Source: Pseudomonadales bacterium | GTDB lineage: Bacteria > Pseudomonadota > Gammaproteobacteria > Pseudomonadales > JAHRWD01 | Assembly: GCA_016763075.1 (NCBI GenBank) | Contig: JAESUM010000059.1 | Location: forward strand, 26,390-90,389 | Reading direction: 5' to 3' | DNA: 64,000 bases | Shown here: positions 8,492 through 17,099 of the stretch, piece by piece | Layout: each line of letters starts with the position of its first letter | Numbering within the stretch: the first letter of the stretch is position 1 | Program-made: the position numbers and the translations under genes | Notes under the pieces: generated by a model | Database searches by the model: none | Seen by the model: the letters and a program-made list of their open reading frames with translations, nothing else | Told to the model about the DNA's origin: nothing

Positions 8492-10270
8492 CTAGCAGAC
8501 TCGTTTAATAGATACTGGAATATCCACGACTTTTGCTCGTAGGTATTCGCCCAGTGTTTTGGCTTGTGGGTCCATTCGAGTTGAAGAAGACACACCGTCT
8601 TGCAAAAGGCCATGAACGTAAAAGTTCAGTCCCAACAAGTTAGCGAATTTATAACGCTCTACTTCAAATTCAGCCATATCAGGCAATAGTTCTTTGAATT
8701 TTTCTACGGTCAAAAATGACTCTAAGAACGAATAAGCTTCTGGTGTTGTACCCCAGATACCAACGTTAGCAGACCCGCCCTTATCTCCCGACCGCGCAGC
8801 ATACAAACGACCCAGCGCAGTTTTTTCTGTTGGGCCAGTCGGTACTGGAGGCATATTTGGTTGCGGTGTTTCAACGCTAACGACTGGAAGACCCAACTGG
8901 TTGGTTGGCGTAATGACTTTTTCAACGCCATCCATGATTACGTTTTCTTGGATGTGTTTACTATCAACCAGTGCAGGCCAGTAACGAATAAACGCCTGAC
9001 CTTTACCTATTGGGCTCATCACTGAAAAACCAGGCACGTTAGCTAGGCCCATTTCGGTCATTTTTCTACCTAGATGTGGGCCGCTAATGCTTGCGTCTTT
9101 CGCCACCATATTAATTCTAAACAAAGAAAAGTTTTCTTCGTTGGTAGGTGGGTTTTCTTTTCCGGTAGGGATAAATTCAGTGGTGATTTTATCGAAGCTT
9201 TCTCTACCGCCTGCCATTTCGAAGAAGGCATCGGTGAAGGTTTCTGCTTTAGCTTCCGCATCTAAACCATGAATAGCCAGTGTCATGCTGTTTTTGTGGC
9301 CGCCGGAAACATTGATACATACTTTGTGAGTATCGGTTGGGGTTGCGCCCTTTACTTCGCTAACCAGTACCCGGTCTTTACCCACTTGCTCAATTTTCAT
9401 GGTATCGAAATGACCGATAACATCAGGGTTCAAGTATTCAGGTTTACGAATTTCGTACATCATTTGTGCAGTAACTGTACCGACCGATACCAGTCCGCCA
9501 GTACCTTCGTGTTTGCCCACAACAAAAGAGCCGTCGTTGTGAATTTCTGCGTAGGGGTAGCCTACGTTTACAAAACTAGGTACTTCTTTAAAGAACGAGT
9601 AGTTTCCGCCTGTAGCCTGGCAGCCACATTCAATAATGTGACCAGCAGCCAATGCGCCAGCAAGTTGATCGTAGTCATCACGTTTCCAGCCGTATTTCCA
9701 TGCCGCTGGGCCCATTACGACAGCAGCATCCGTAACTCGCGGTGCAATTACAATGTCTGCGCCTTGGTTCATTGCTTCGACAATACCCCAGCAACCCAGA
9801 TAGGCGTTGGCGGTAACGGCGGGGAAAGGTGCTTCGCTAAGCGGTATGCCTTTATCCATATTAATGAAGGGTTCGCCTTGCTCTTGCAGGCCGGCTAGAC
9901 GAGGGATTAAATCGTCGCCATCGATATAAGCAATTTTGGGGCTAAGACCTAGTTTGGTCGCCACTTCATGCATGGCTTCGGCGCAGGCTTTCGGGTTTAA
10001 CCCGCCAGCATTGGTCACCACTTTGATACCCTTATCCATACAAGCACCCATCACCTGTTCCATCTGGGTAATGATGGTATTCACGAATCCCCGCTTGGGG
10101 TCTTTTAACATTTGCCGATACAAGATCACCATCGTCAGTTCGGCGAGGTAATCTCCCGTCAATACATCGATTCGGCCGCCTTCGACCAGGTCTCTTGCTG
10201 CGGTGACTTTATCACCATAAAAGCCACTACAGTTGGCTACAATTAGCTTTTCACGTTCCTGAGACGACAT
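8492..10270 (-). CDS. atuA: AtuA family protein (acyclic terpene utilisation, DUF1446)
   Basis: AtuA is required for growth on citronellol and geraniol in Pseudomonas, although its reaction is not firmly known. The 592-residue protein matches the family in length and architecture: a DUF1446 domain from residue 9 (IVANCSGFYGDK) through about 450, with conserved segments such as TNAGGLNPKA and APRVTDAA, then a C-terminal small domain of about 100 residues carrying ARSGDKGGSANVGIWG. A strong AGGAG site precedes the ATG. It is the most upstream gene of the catabolic cluster and has its own terminator. AtuA homologues also occur beside other branched acyl-CoA pathways, so the substrate is not settled. 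Confidence 0.9.
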   Translation of the reverse strand: MSSQEREKLIVANCSGFYGDKVTAARDLVEGGRIDVLTGDYLAELTMVILYRQMLKDPKRGFVNTIITQMEQVMGACMDKGIKVVTNAGGLNPKACAEAMHEVATKLGLSPKIAYIDGDDLIPRLAGLQEQGEPFINMDKGIPLSEAPFPAVTANAYLGCWGIVEAMNQGADIVIAPRVTDAAVVMGPAAWKYGWKRDDYDQLAGALAAGHIIECGCQATGGNYSFFKEVPSFVNVGYPYAEIHNDGSFVVGKHEGTGGLVSVGTVTAQMMYEIRKPEYLNPDVIGHFDTMKIEQVGKDRVLVSEVKGATPTDTHKVCINVSGGHKNSMTLAIHGLDAEAKAETFTDAFFEMAGGRESFDKITTEFIPTGKENPPTNEENFSLFRINMVAKDASISGPHLGRKMTEMGLANVPGFSVMSPIGKGQAFIRYWPALVDSKHIQENVIMDGVEKVITPTNQLGLPVVSVETPQPNMPPVPTGPTEKTALGRLYAARSGDKGGSANVGIWGTTPEAYSFLESFLTVEKFKELLPDMAEFEVERYKFANLLGLNFYVHGLLQDGVSSSTRMDPQAKTLGEYLRAKVVDIPVSIKRVC

Positions 10271-10559
10271 AAAAGATACTCCTATCCATGATATAAACTT
10301 GACATAAAAACAGAATGAACCGCAATTTCGGCTCTAATAACAAAAGTCCAAAATCAACCGGTGTTACGTAGGTATGTTGCGAATATCGTTGTTATTATTT
10401 ATAGCCAGTTAGAGTAAACGCTTGGGGGCTAAATTGGCAAGTGTTGCGGGCAATTGTTTACCTACGATAGGATAATTCGTCCCTGCGGCGGCTTGGTTGA
10501 TATACTTGCCGCACTGAGCATACCAACCAACACACGCCACTGAGCAAAAAGGAGCACAC

Positions 10560-10841
10560 ATGCCACAAGCAGAATGGGAGCAACATAAAGACCGAATCAT
10601 CAATCACATGAACGATGACCACGTAGAACACATGATTGACATGATTCACCACTTTTTTGGTACCAAACCCGATACCGCCAAATTGGTAGATCTAAGCTCA
10701 GAAGGGTTCAATATTCAAACCAACGAACAAACCCACTACTTAGCGTTTGAACAGCCCTGCACCACTCCACGTGAAATAGCCAAAGAAGCCGCACGGCTGG
10801 CCAACTTCGCCCGGGAAGAACTCGACAAAGCAGGCAAATAA
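10560..10841 (+). CDS. DUF2470 domain protein (HugZ/PPOX C-terminal-like)
   Basis: A 93-residue soluble protein consisting of a single DUF2470 domain. The motif INHMNDDHVEHMI at the N-terminus is the family hallmark, and the rest follows the usual pattern of a short sheet (SSEGFNIQ) and a C-terminal helix (EAARLANFAREELDKAG). In longer proteins this domain is the C-terminal part of heme-utilisation or pyridoxamine-phosphate-oxidase-like proteins; here it stands alone. An AAAGGAG site precedes the ATG. It is followed after 8 bp by the DTW gene and is probably co-transcribed with it. Confidence 0.85.
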   Translation: MPQAEWEQHKDRIINHMNDDHVEHMIDMIHHFFGTKPDTAKLVDLSSEGFNIQTNEQTHYLAFEQPCTTPREIAKEAARLANFAREELDKAGK

Positions 10842-10849
10842 ACCCGTCC

Positions 10850-11464
10850 ATGGCAAAACGCCCTACATGCGAGCGGTGCCAACGCCCGCAATCCGTATGC
10901 TTGTGCCCGCATATTAAAGCCATCAACAACCAGTGGCCAGTGCATATATTGCAGCACCCCCACGAAACCAAGCATGCCATTGGCACCGCCAAAATTGCCC
11001 AGCTTAGCTTAAAGCACTGCCAAACCACGGTCTGCGAAACCATATTACCTGGCAGTGCATTTGAAGCCTGGTTAAAGCAGCACAATCCAATACTGGTTTA
11101 CCCCGGCGAACAAGCCAATACACCCCGTAATTTAATCGACCAGCCCGAGCGTACATTACTATTAGTCGATGCCAGCTGGCGCAAAAGCCGGCGCATGCTG
11201 TTTGAATCGCCGATGTTACAAAACTTACAACGTGTATGCCTGCAACCTAGCGAGCCATCGCGTTACAAAATCCGCAAAACACCTAGCCTAGATAGCCTTT
11301 CTACACTAGAGGCCATCGTCGAATTATTAGCTACCCTAGAAAACAGCCAAGAAAAGTACCAACCTATGCTCAACGCAATGGACTGGATGATAGAAAAGCA
11401 AATTGAGAAAATTGGACCTGAACAGTTCAAAAAAAACTATACCGATAAACTGGAGAACCCATGA
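10850..11464 (+). CDS. DTW domain tRNA-uridine aminocarboxypropyltransferase (TapT/YfiP type)
   Basis: DTW-domain enzymes transfer the aminocarboxypropyl group of SAM to uridine in tRNA (acp3U). The 204-residue protein has an N-terminal zinc-knuckle pattern CERCQRPQSVCLCP, the QHPHETKHAIGT segment, and a DTW-like motif in the variant form VDASWRKSRRM, where DASW replaces D(G)TW. The later SEPSRYKIRK and LSTLEAI segments are also typical. It sits 8 bp after the DUF2470 gene, and its stop overlaps the start of the next small gene by four bases, suggesting coupled translation. Confidence 0.88.
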   Translation: MAKRPTCERCQRPQSVCLCPHIKAINNQWPVHILQHPHETKHAIGTAKIAQLSLKHCQTTVCETILPGSAFEAWLKQHNPILVYPGEQANTPRNLIDQPERTLLLVDASWRKSRRMLFESPMLQNLQRVCLQPSEPSRYKIRKTPSLDSLSTLEAIVELLATLENSQEKYQPMLNAMDWMIEKQIEKIGPEQFKKNYTDKLENP

Positions 11465-11772
11465 GCCTTACCGGAAAATTACTCGGCGACTGCGCGCCCT
11501 ACATCTACAACCTAATTTACGATATTGATGTACGCATGTTATTTATAGAATGTATTGACGAGCCCGACACCAAACAACCTGACCTCCGCATTGTTTTCCC
11601 AGAAATACTAAGCTACAGCGAGACCAACGAACAAAGCAAACCCGATGATGAATACATTGACGATTTAGTGCTTATTGATGAAATAGAAAAGGGTAGAATT
11701 GCGATACATACCTATAAGAAAAAGATAGAAATAACACTTACAGGCAAGCCTTTTACGGAAGATATTGATTAA
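11461..11772 (+). CDS. Small acidic protein of unknown function
   Basis: I do not recognise this 103-residue protein. It is acidic, with no signal peptide, Cys motif or membrane segment, and its second half alternates short strands and charged stretches (VLIDEIEKGRIAIHTYKKKI). The ATGA overlap with the DTW gene makes it a plausible translated member of the three-gene operon. The frame is otherwise supported only by its length and position. Confidence 0.55.
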   Translation: MSLTGKLLGDCAPYIYNLIYDIDVRMLFIECIDEPDTKQPDLRIVFPEILSYSETNEQSKPDDEYIDDLVLIDEIEKGRIAIHTYKKKIEITLTGKPFTEDID

Positions 11773-12202
11773 TCGATAACACCGCAATAGTTTCGCCAGC
11801 CAGAGCGAATAAGCCCAAAAACGCCCTACGTTCCCAGCCAATTATTTGCCGTTTTAGCTCGTTACTAAACGGTTACTTGCAGTCTTTCTTTCACTTCAAT
11901 ATTAACTCGATAAATATAAAAACTTACACTTAGTAGTTAAAAATCACTAAATGTGTAGTACGTGTACATGGTGGCAAAATTATATACACGGACGAGGCTT
12001 GAAGAAACACAGCCCATCGACGGTAAAATACCGCTGACGGAATTTAAAGCAAAAAAACGGGCTTTTTAACCAGGAAAATAATCCCGGTTAAAAAGCCCAA
12101 TTCAAGCATTACGTAGCTATGGTTTAAGCACGTTTACCAGCCTCATAATTTTAAGACTGATAAACCTACACTTACAACTACGCTGAACTTAGACGACGAA
12201 AA
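11773..12202. other. 430-bp non-coding interval between convergent operons
   Basis: No convincing gene is visible. The stretch is AT-rich, contains an imperfect palindrome around 11930-11960, and holds the strong minus-strand terminator described separately near its right half. It separates the DTW operon from the second carboxylase operon. Confidence 0.6.
12059..12098 (-). terminator. Rho-independent terminator of the second carboxylase operon
   Basis: A perfect 13-bp inverted repeat (GGGCTTTTTAACC and its complement, arms 12059-12071 and 12086-12098) is followed on the minus strand by GTTTTTTTGC. It lies about 105 bases after the alpha-subunit stop codon. Confidence 0.85.
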
Positions 12203-14170
12203 TTATTCCTCGTCTTCCTCTTCAAGTGCAATCAATAGCTCACCGTTAGCAGCTTGGTCACCAACAGCCACTCTGACTTCGGCAATCACACCATCACGCG
12301 GTGCTGAAATCTGATGCTCCATTTTCATGGCTTCAAGTATCAGCAGGGTTTGACCTTTTTCAACTGCATCACCTGGCTTGACGTTAACGACCAGTACAGC
12401 ACCTGGCATAGGTGCAACCAAACCACCGCCGGCATCTTCGAGGCTTTTGAGTGGGAATCTTGGCAGCTCCTGGAATTCACAATCCCCATCGGGGCCATGA
12501 ACAAACCAGTTGTCGTCGCCTGAATTCACTTCATAGTGAAGCCGTAGGCCGCCAATATTAATATCGACGGAACCTGCACCGGCATCAAGAATTTCAACAT
12601 TGTACTTACGATCAGCAATGCTTACATCCAGTGAACCACCACGTTTAAGGGCGTAGAGCACTTTGATCTCTTCGCCTTTGATAACTAATGGTGTGGACTC
12701 TGGTGGCATGTGCGAGTTACGCCAACCGCCTGGAATAGTCGGCAACATTTTTGCTTTTGCGCGACGTTTTGCACGGGATTCAACAATCACCGCTATCGCC
12801 GCTTTGTCGATTTGATCGTTGGTAAGCGTACGAGTACGGGCCGGGTTTACACGTTCAATAAAGTCCGTGGTGGTATCGCCTTCTAAAAACTCTGGCGTTC
12901 TTAGTGCTGCTACCAAAAAGTCACGGTTGGTGGTGAGACCTTGTATACGGGTCTGCTCCAATACTCGTGCTAAACGTGCGACGGCTTCACGGCGAGTTGG
13001 CGCGTGTACAATCACTTTGGCAATCATCGGGTCAAAATCGATACCGATCTCACTTCCCGATTCAATGCCTGAATCGAATCGCGCATTGCCAGTGGTGGCC
13101 GGAACCCATACATGTACAGTGCCCGGTGAAGGCAGGAAATCCTGCTCGGGATCTTCGGCGTAGATACGCGCTTCAATCGCGTGGCCATTGATCGACAGGT
13201 CTTCCTGCGAATAACCCAGCTCAGCGCCTTCGGCGATTCTGATCTGCTCGCGCACCAAATCAAGACCAGTAATCTCTTCAGTAATCGGGTGTTCAACTTG
13301 TAGCCGCGTATTGACTTCAAGGAACCAAAACTCATCACCAGAGAGCAAAAACTCTACGGTCCCAGCCGATGAGTAACCAATGGTTTTAGCAGCGGCTACC
13401 GCTGCTGCGCCCATACGCTCCCGAATATCTTCGGTTACCGCAGGGGATGGTGCTTCTTCAATCACTTTTTGGTGACGTCGCTGGATGGAGCATTCACGCT
13501 CAAAGCAGTGCACGATATTGCCGTGGGTATCACCAAGAATCTGGATCTCAACATGACGAGATGAGGTTAACCAGCGCTCCAAAAATACCGTGTCGTCGCC
13601 AAAGGATGAAGCGGCTTCGCGCCGTGCGGATGAAATAGCTTCTTCTAGATCTGCTTCAGTTTCAACAATTCGCATACCTCGGCCGCCGCCGCCAGCGGAT
13701 GCCTTAACCAGTACCGGATAACCAATTTCTTTGGCGGCTGCCTTGAAGTCGTCGCCTGCGTTAAGTTCTGCCGCTGGCAGTGTAGGCACTTTGGCTTTCT
13801 GCATCAGTGCCTTAGCCGAAAGCTTGTCACCCATTTGGTCGATCGCTTCTGGCGATGGCCCAATCCAGGTAATACCTGCTTCGGTGATGGCTCGCGCAAA
13901 AGCCGTGTTCTCAGACAGGAAACCGTAACCGGGGTGTACCGCGTCGGCACCGGATGCCTTACAGGCGGCCAGTACTTTGTCGACATCAAGATAGGTTTCT
14001 GCAGAGGTTCTGCCATCCAGCGAGATTGCAATATCCGCTTCTTTGACAAAGGGTGCATTAACGTCAGCATCGGCATAAATAGCGACGGTGCCAATACCCA
14101 TATCCCGAGCAGTACGCATAATACGGCGTGCAATTTCGCCACGGTTAGCGATCAATATTTTGGTGATCAT
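12203..14170 (-). CDS. Acyl-CoA carboxylase alpha subunit, second copy (biotin carboxylase + BCCP)
   Basis: A second fused biotin carboxylase and biotin carrier subunit, 655 residues. It shows KILIANRGEIARR at the start, the ATP-grasp loop KASAGGGGRGM, EVNTRLQVEHPITE, and the C-terminal biotinylation motif EAMKMEHQ about 40 residues from the end. The start at 14170 is preferred over one 15 bases upstream because GGAGA lies eight bases before it. The beta stop codon is only two bases upstream, so the two are translationally coupled. It is clearly diverged from the other alpha subunit in this window (for example ERECSIQRRHQ against ERDCSVQRRHQ), so it is a separate enzyme. The substrate is unknown: propionyl-, acetyl-, methylcrotonyl- or another acyl-CoA. 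Confidence 0.85.
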   Translation of the reverse strand: MITKILIANRGEIARRIMRTARDMGIGTVAIYADADVNAPFVKEADIAISLDGRTSAETYLDVDKVLAACKASGADAVHPGYGFLSENTAFARAITEAGITWIGPSPEAIDQMGDKLSAKALMQKAKVPTLPAAELNAGDDFKAAAKEIGYPVLVKASAGGGGRGMRIVETEADLEEAISSARREAASSFGDDTVFLERWLTSSRHVEIQILGDTHGNIVHCFERECSIQRRHQKVIEEAPSPAVTEDIRERMGAAAVAAAKTIGYSSAGTVEFLLSGDEFWFLEVNTRLQVEHPITEEITGLDLVREQIRIAEGAELGYSQEDLSINGHAIEARIYAEDPEQDFLPSPGTVHVWVPATTGNARFDSGIESGSEIGIDFDPMIAKVIVHAPTRREAVARLARVLEQTRIQGLTTNRDFLVAALRTPEFLEGDTTTDFIERVNPARTRTLTNDQIDKAAIAVIVESRAKRRAKAKMLPTIPGGWRNSHMPPESTPLVIKGEEIKVLYALKRGGSLDVSIADRKYNVEILDAGAGSVDINIGGLRLHYEVNSGDDNWFVHGPDGDCEFQELPRFPLKSLEDAGGGLVAPMPGAVLVVNVKPGDAVEKGQTLLILEAMKMEHQISAPRDGVIAEVRVAVGDQAANGELLIALEEEDEE

Positions 14171-14172
14171 CT

Positions 14173-15804
14173 TTACATTCTCCATGTGCCGTACTCCTTG
14201 GTGCCTTTAATAGGCCCGTTGTGACACGCCGACAGTGCAAATGCGATCACGGTTCGTGTATCCCTTGGATCAATAATGCCGTCGTCGGCAACCCTTGATG
14301 TAGCGTAAAGACCTTTTGATCTTTCCTCTGCCCAGTGTTCGGCAACTGCTGCACGTTCATTGTTGGCTTCTTCATCGAAGGGAATACCTCGTCGCTCCAT
14401 GGCTGCGCGTTGAACAATGGTCATTACACCGGCCATCTGTTTGGGGCCCATTACAGCGATTTTTGCGGTTGGCCACAGGAATGTGAAACGTGTTCCGAAT
14501 GCACGACCACTCATACCGTAGTTGCCCGCACCGTAGGAGGCGCCAACAATAATGGTGATGTGAGGCACAGTAGAGTTAGAAACTGCGTTGACCAGTTTTG
14601 AACCGTTTTTGGTAATACCACCCTGCTCAAAATCGGTGCCGACAATAAAGCCGGTTATGTTGTGCAAAAATATAATCGGCACATCAACCTGGTTACAAAG
14701 CTGGATGAACTGAGCGCCTTTTTCTGAAGATTCTGAAAACAATGCGCCGTTATTACCGATAAAGGCGACGGGATATCCGTGGATTGAACCCCAGCCGCAA
14801 ACCAGAGTAGGGCCATAAAGCGCCTTGAACTCTTCAAAATTGGAACCATCGGTTATACGAGAGATCACCTCACGTATGTCGAAGGGTGTTTTAAGATCTT
14901 TTGATACCAGACCAAGAAGATCTTCAGGATCGTTTACAGGCTCCTCTATTTCCATAGTTGGGCCAGGGCCCTGTTTACGCCAGTTCAAATGCGCTACGAC
15001 TTCGCGGCATATACGAATACCATCCATCTCGTCATCGGCGAGATAGTCGCCAAGACCAGAAATAGTGGTGTGCATATCTGCGCCACCGAGGCTTTCAGGA
15101 TCGGCATCTTCGCCGGTTGCCATCTTAACCAGGGGTGGGCCACCGAGGAAAACCTTGGACTGGTTTTTGATGAAAATGTTGTAATCACTCATGCCGGGCT
15201 GGTATGCACCACCGGCTGTGGATGCACCAAATACCACTGAAATGGTTGGGATACACATTTTTGACAGTTCGGTGATTTCGTAAAACAGACGACCGGATTC
15301 AGAAAAGTGAAACATTTCACGTCTGATGGCTGCTTCTGGATCGCCGCCGGCTTCACCCCGAAGGTCAGCACCTGCCGACTCTACAAACTGCACATAGGGC
15401 AGTCTGTTGATACGGGCAATTTCAAGGCCACGCATCAGTTTTTTGGAGTTGAAGGGGTTAAAAGCACCCGCTCGTACGGATGGATCGTGCCCAAGAATCA
15501 GGCATTCGACACCTTCAATTACACCAATACCAACGATAAAACCTGAACCTACATTGTAGTCAGATCGCCATCCGGCTAATGGGCTGATCTCCAGAAAGGG
15601 GGAGTCCTTATCCAGAACATTTGCGATTCGTTCTCTAAGGGGCATCTTGTCTCGCTTGCGCAGCCGTGCGATGGCTTCTTCGCCTCCGCCCTGTGCGGCT
15701 TCTTCATACAACCCTTCCAGGGTTTCCATCAATTCAAACATATCGGTTTGATTTTTCTGGAACGATTCTGAGCGGGTGTCTAACTTGGATTCTAATAGGG
15801 ACAT
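14173..15804 (-). CDS. Acyl-CoA carboxylase beta subunit, second copy
   Basis: A 543-residue carboxyltransferase subunit partnered with the alpha subunit directly downstream. It carries VESAGADLRGEAGG and FGASTAGGAYQPGMSDY in the N-terminal half, HNITGFIVGTDFEQGG and GASYGAGNYGMSGRAFGTRF in the C-terminal half, and ends GTWRM. The insertion RGEAGGDPEAAIRREMFHFS distinguishes it from the AtuC/LiuB-like copy. A strong GGAGGAAT site precedes the ATG. The operon has a branched inverted-repeat element about 50 bases upstream of this start. Substrate not determined; the methylcrotonyl/geranyl family is closest by motif. Confidence 0.85.
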   Translation of the reverse strand: MSLLESKLDTRSESFQKNQTDMFELMETLEGLYEEAAQGGGEEAIARLRKRDKMPLRERIANVLDKDSPFLEISPLAGWRSDYNVGSGFIVGIGVIEGVECLILGHDPSVRAGAFNPFNSKKLMRGLEIARINRLPYVQFVESAGADLRGEAGGDPEAAIRREMFHFSESGRLFYEITELSKMCIPTISVVFGASTAGGAYQPGMSDYNIFIKNQSKVFLGGPPLVKMATGEDADPESLGGADMHTTISGLGDYLADDEMDGIRICREVVAHLNWRKQGPGPTMEIEEPVNDPEDLLGLVSKDLKTPFDIREVISRITDGSNFEEFKALYGPTLVCGWGSIHGYPVAFIGNNGALFSESSEKGAQFIQLCNQVDVPIIFLHNITGFIVGTDFEQGGITKNGSKLVNAVSNSTVPHITIIVGASYGAGNYGMSGRAFGTRFTFLWPTAKIAVMGPKQMAGVMTIVQRAAMERRGIPFDEEANNERAAVAEHWAEERSKGLYATSRVADDGIIDPRDTRTVIAFALSACHNGPIKGTKEYGTWRM

Positions 15805-16249
15805 CTATTCCTCCATCCGTGAGCACATGGTATGGGCACATCCTAGAAATACTGTTTCCGTGAATAGCAGCCGCTAGCTCGAAAATTGCGCCGAGCTAAA
15901 CTTCGCTAAGATTCACAATGGCGGAAACGGTTTTTTTTGGATCTGCTCTTATTATTGGTAATTATGAAGAATATCAAATTCATCTACTGTTGTGGCGATA
16001 TTTGTATCGGGCAATCAAAAGTTCCGGTTTTGAACCCATTTCAGGCAACATCTTTCACACTATTATACAGCTATCCATACGCCATCGTACGCCTGCCAAA
16101 CCAGGTTCTATGTATTCAATCGTCGGTTAAAAATTAGAACCACTTGGCTAAACAAGAAATTACCGGTTCAGCTGAAACGAACTCATTGATGTTCAACAAA
16201 TCCCGTCTAGAATTAATGATTCTCCAATAAAGGAGAATGGAGCGTTTTT
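15805..16249. other. 445-bp interval upstream of the second carboxylase operon
   Basis: Apart from the branched inverted-repeat element at 15854-15938 I see no supported gene here. Short open frames of about 65-70 codons on the plus strand lack a good ribosome binding site and protein-like features. The ribosome binding site of the next plus-strand locus (AAAGGAG) lies near the right end. Confidence 0.6.
15854..15938. other. Branched inverted-repeat element, possible structured RNA or bidirectional regulator
   Basis: The element has nested and contiguous pairings: GTTTCC (15854) with GGAAAC (15923), GTGAAT (15860) with ATTCAC (15911), and inside them three adjoining small hairpins at 15866-15875, 15876-15897 (AGCTCG/CGAGCT) and 15901-15910. 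On the plus strand the outer stem is followed by GG and eight T residues. It starts 50 bases upstream of the second carboxylase start codon. It could be a leader RNA of that operon, a plus-strand small RNA with its terminator, or an operator. All pairings were read by eye; no family was recognised. Confidence 0.45.
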
Positions 16250-16876
16250 ATGGGTATGAATTACCGTTTTTTGACGACTGTTCTATTTCTCGTTATTTCT
16301 CAAGCTACCTTCGCAAACTCCTACCACTCAGCTCCTAAAGGCAATGTGACCATAGGGATTGATGTGATATCTGATTCTGTAACCCGGACACTTCACGCCC
16401 ATTCAGATTCGGTAGGCTCGAAAAAAGCGGGCTTTTGAGGCGATGCCAACGGCCTTCGCTTACGCTTATTAACCGACATCAATACTAGCGATTCACTTGA
16501 ATTTTATTTGACCAGTTTTGAAACCGACAGCAGCTTTACCGCTCAAGGCGGTAAAGCATATGAGTTTGGAGTTAATCTGGTGATCTCGCGACAACATGGC
16601 ACTTTCAGGCCCTTTATAAAATTGGGTGCCGGCATTGGTAACGCACCCGCAAGCTTCATTAATTCAGATCAAGACACCCTTACAAGCGTTCACGTCAGTG
16701 GTGCCTTCGGGCTCAAATTTGCGCTTACCCAAAAGTTATCCTTTGTCGGGAGTATAGAGGCTGTATACCGAGCCTGGCATACCGTCGACCTTGCCCCTAT
16801 TGAGGCTCCTTAAACCAACGCAGATGTTATCGACGACGTGATGCGTTCAAGCTTAGGCCTTGAATATTCGTTCTAA
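16250..16876 (+). pseudogene. Outer-membrane beta-barrel gene interrupted by two in-frame stops (copy 1)
   Basis: Reading one frame from the ATG at 16250 gives a signal peptide (MGMNYRFLTTVLFLVISQA), then an opacity/OmpX-like small barrel, ending with LGLEYSF and TAA at 16876; a terminal Phe is typical of outer-membrane barrels. The frame is broken by TGA at 16436-16438 and TAA at 16811-16813, with no frameshift. A good AAAGGAGAATGG site precedes the start. It is related to the locus at 19597-20163: both share IDxISDSxTRT, the LGAGIG/FGAGYG strand and the C-terminal segment. Likely a recently inactivated gene. Confidence 0.7.
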
Positions 16877-17099
16877 ATTTCTTAGCTGATTTTCTTTAAG
16901 TTAGGTTGCAGCGCGACTGCAGCCTAAAATATACCGATACGAAAATCCCGCACGGCTCGCTTCGCACGAACTCGCCCGCACCCTTCGTTGTTTTGATATA
17001 CATTGTCAATAATGCGTAATAGCATGTAATTCGAATGCTACCGTTTCAGTAAACACCCCACTTAAACCGAATATAAATTCGTTCTTTTCTGAGTCTACA

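Noticed and set aside
9269..9898. 209-codon plus-strand open frame
   Set aside because: It is antisense to the conserved AtuA coding sequence and Cys/His/Phe-rich in a way typical of shadow frames.
15854..15938. tRNA or integron attC site
   Set aside because: The inner arms are too short and the T-loop consensus is missing for a tRNA; the ends do not fit the attC core patterns.
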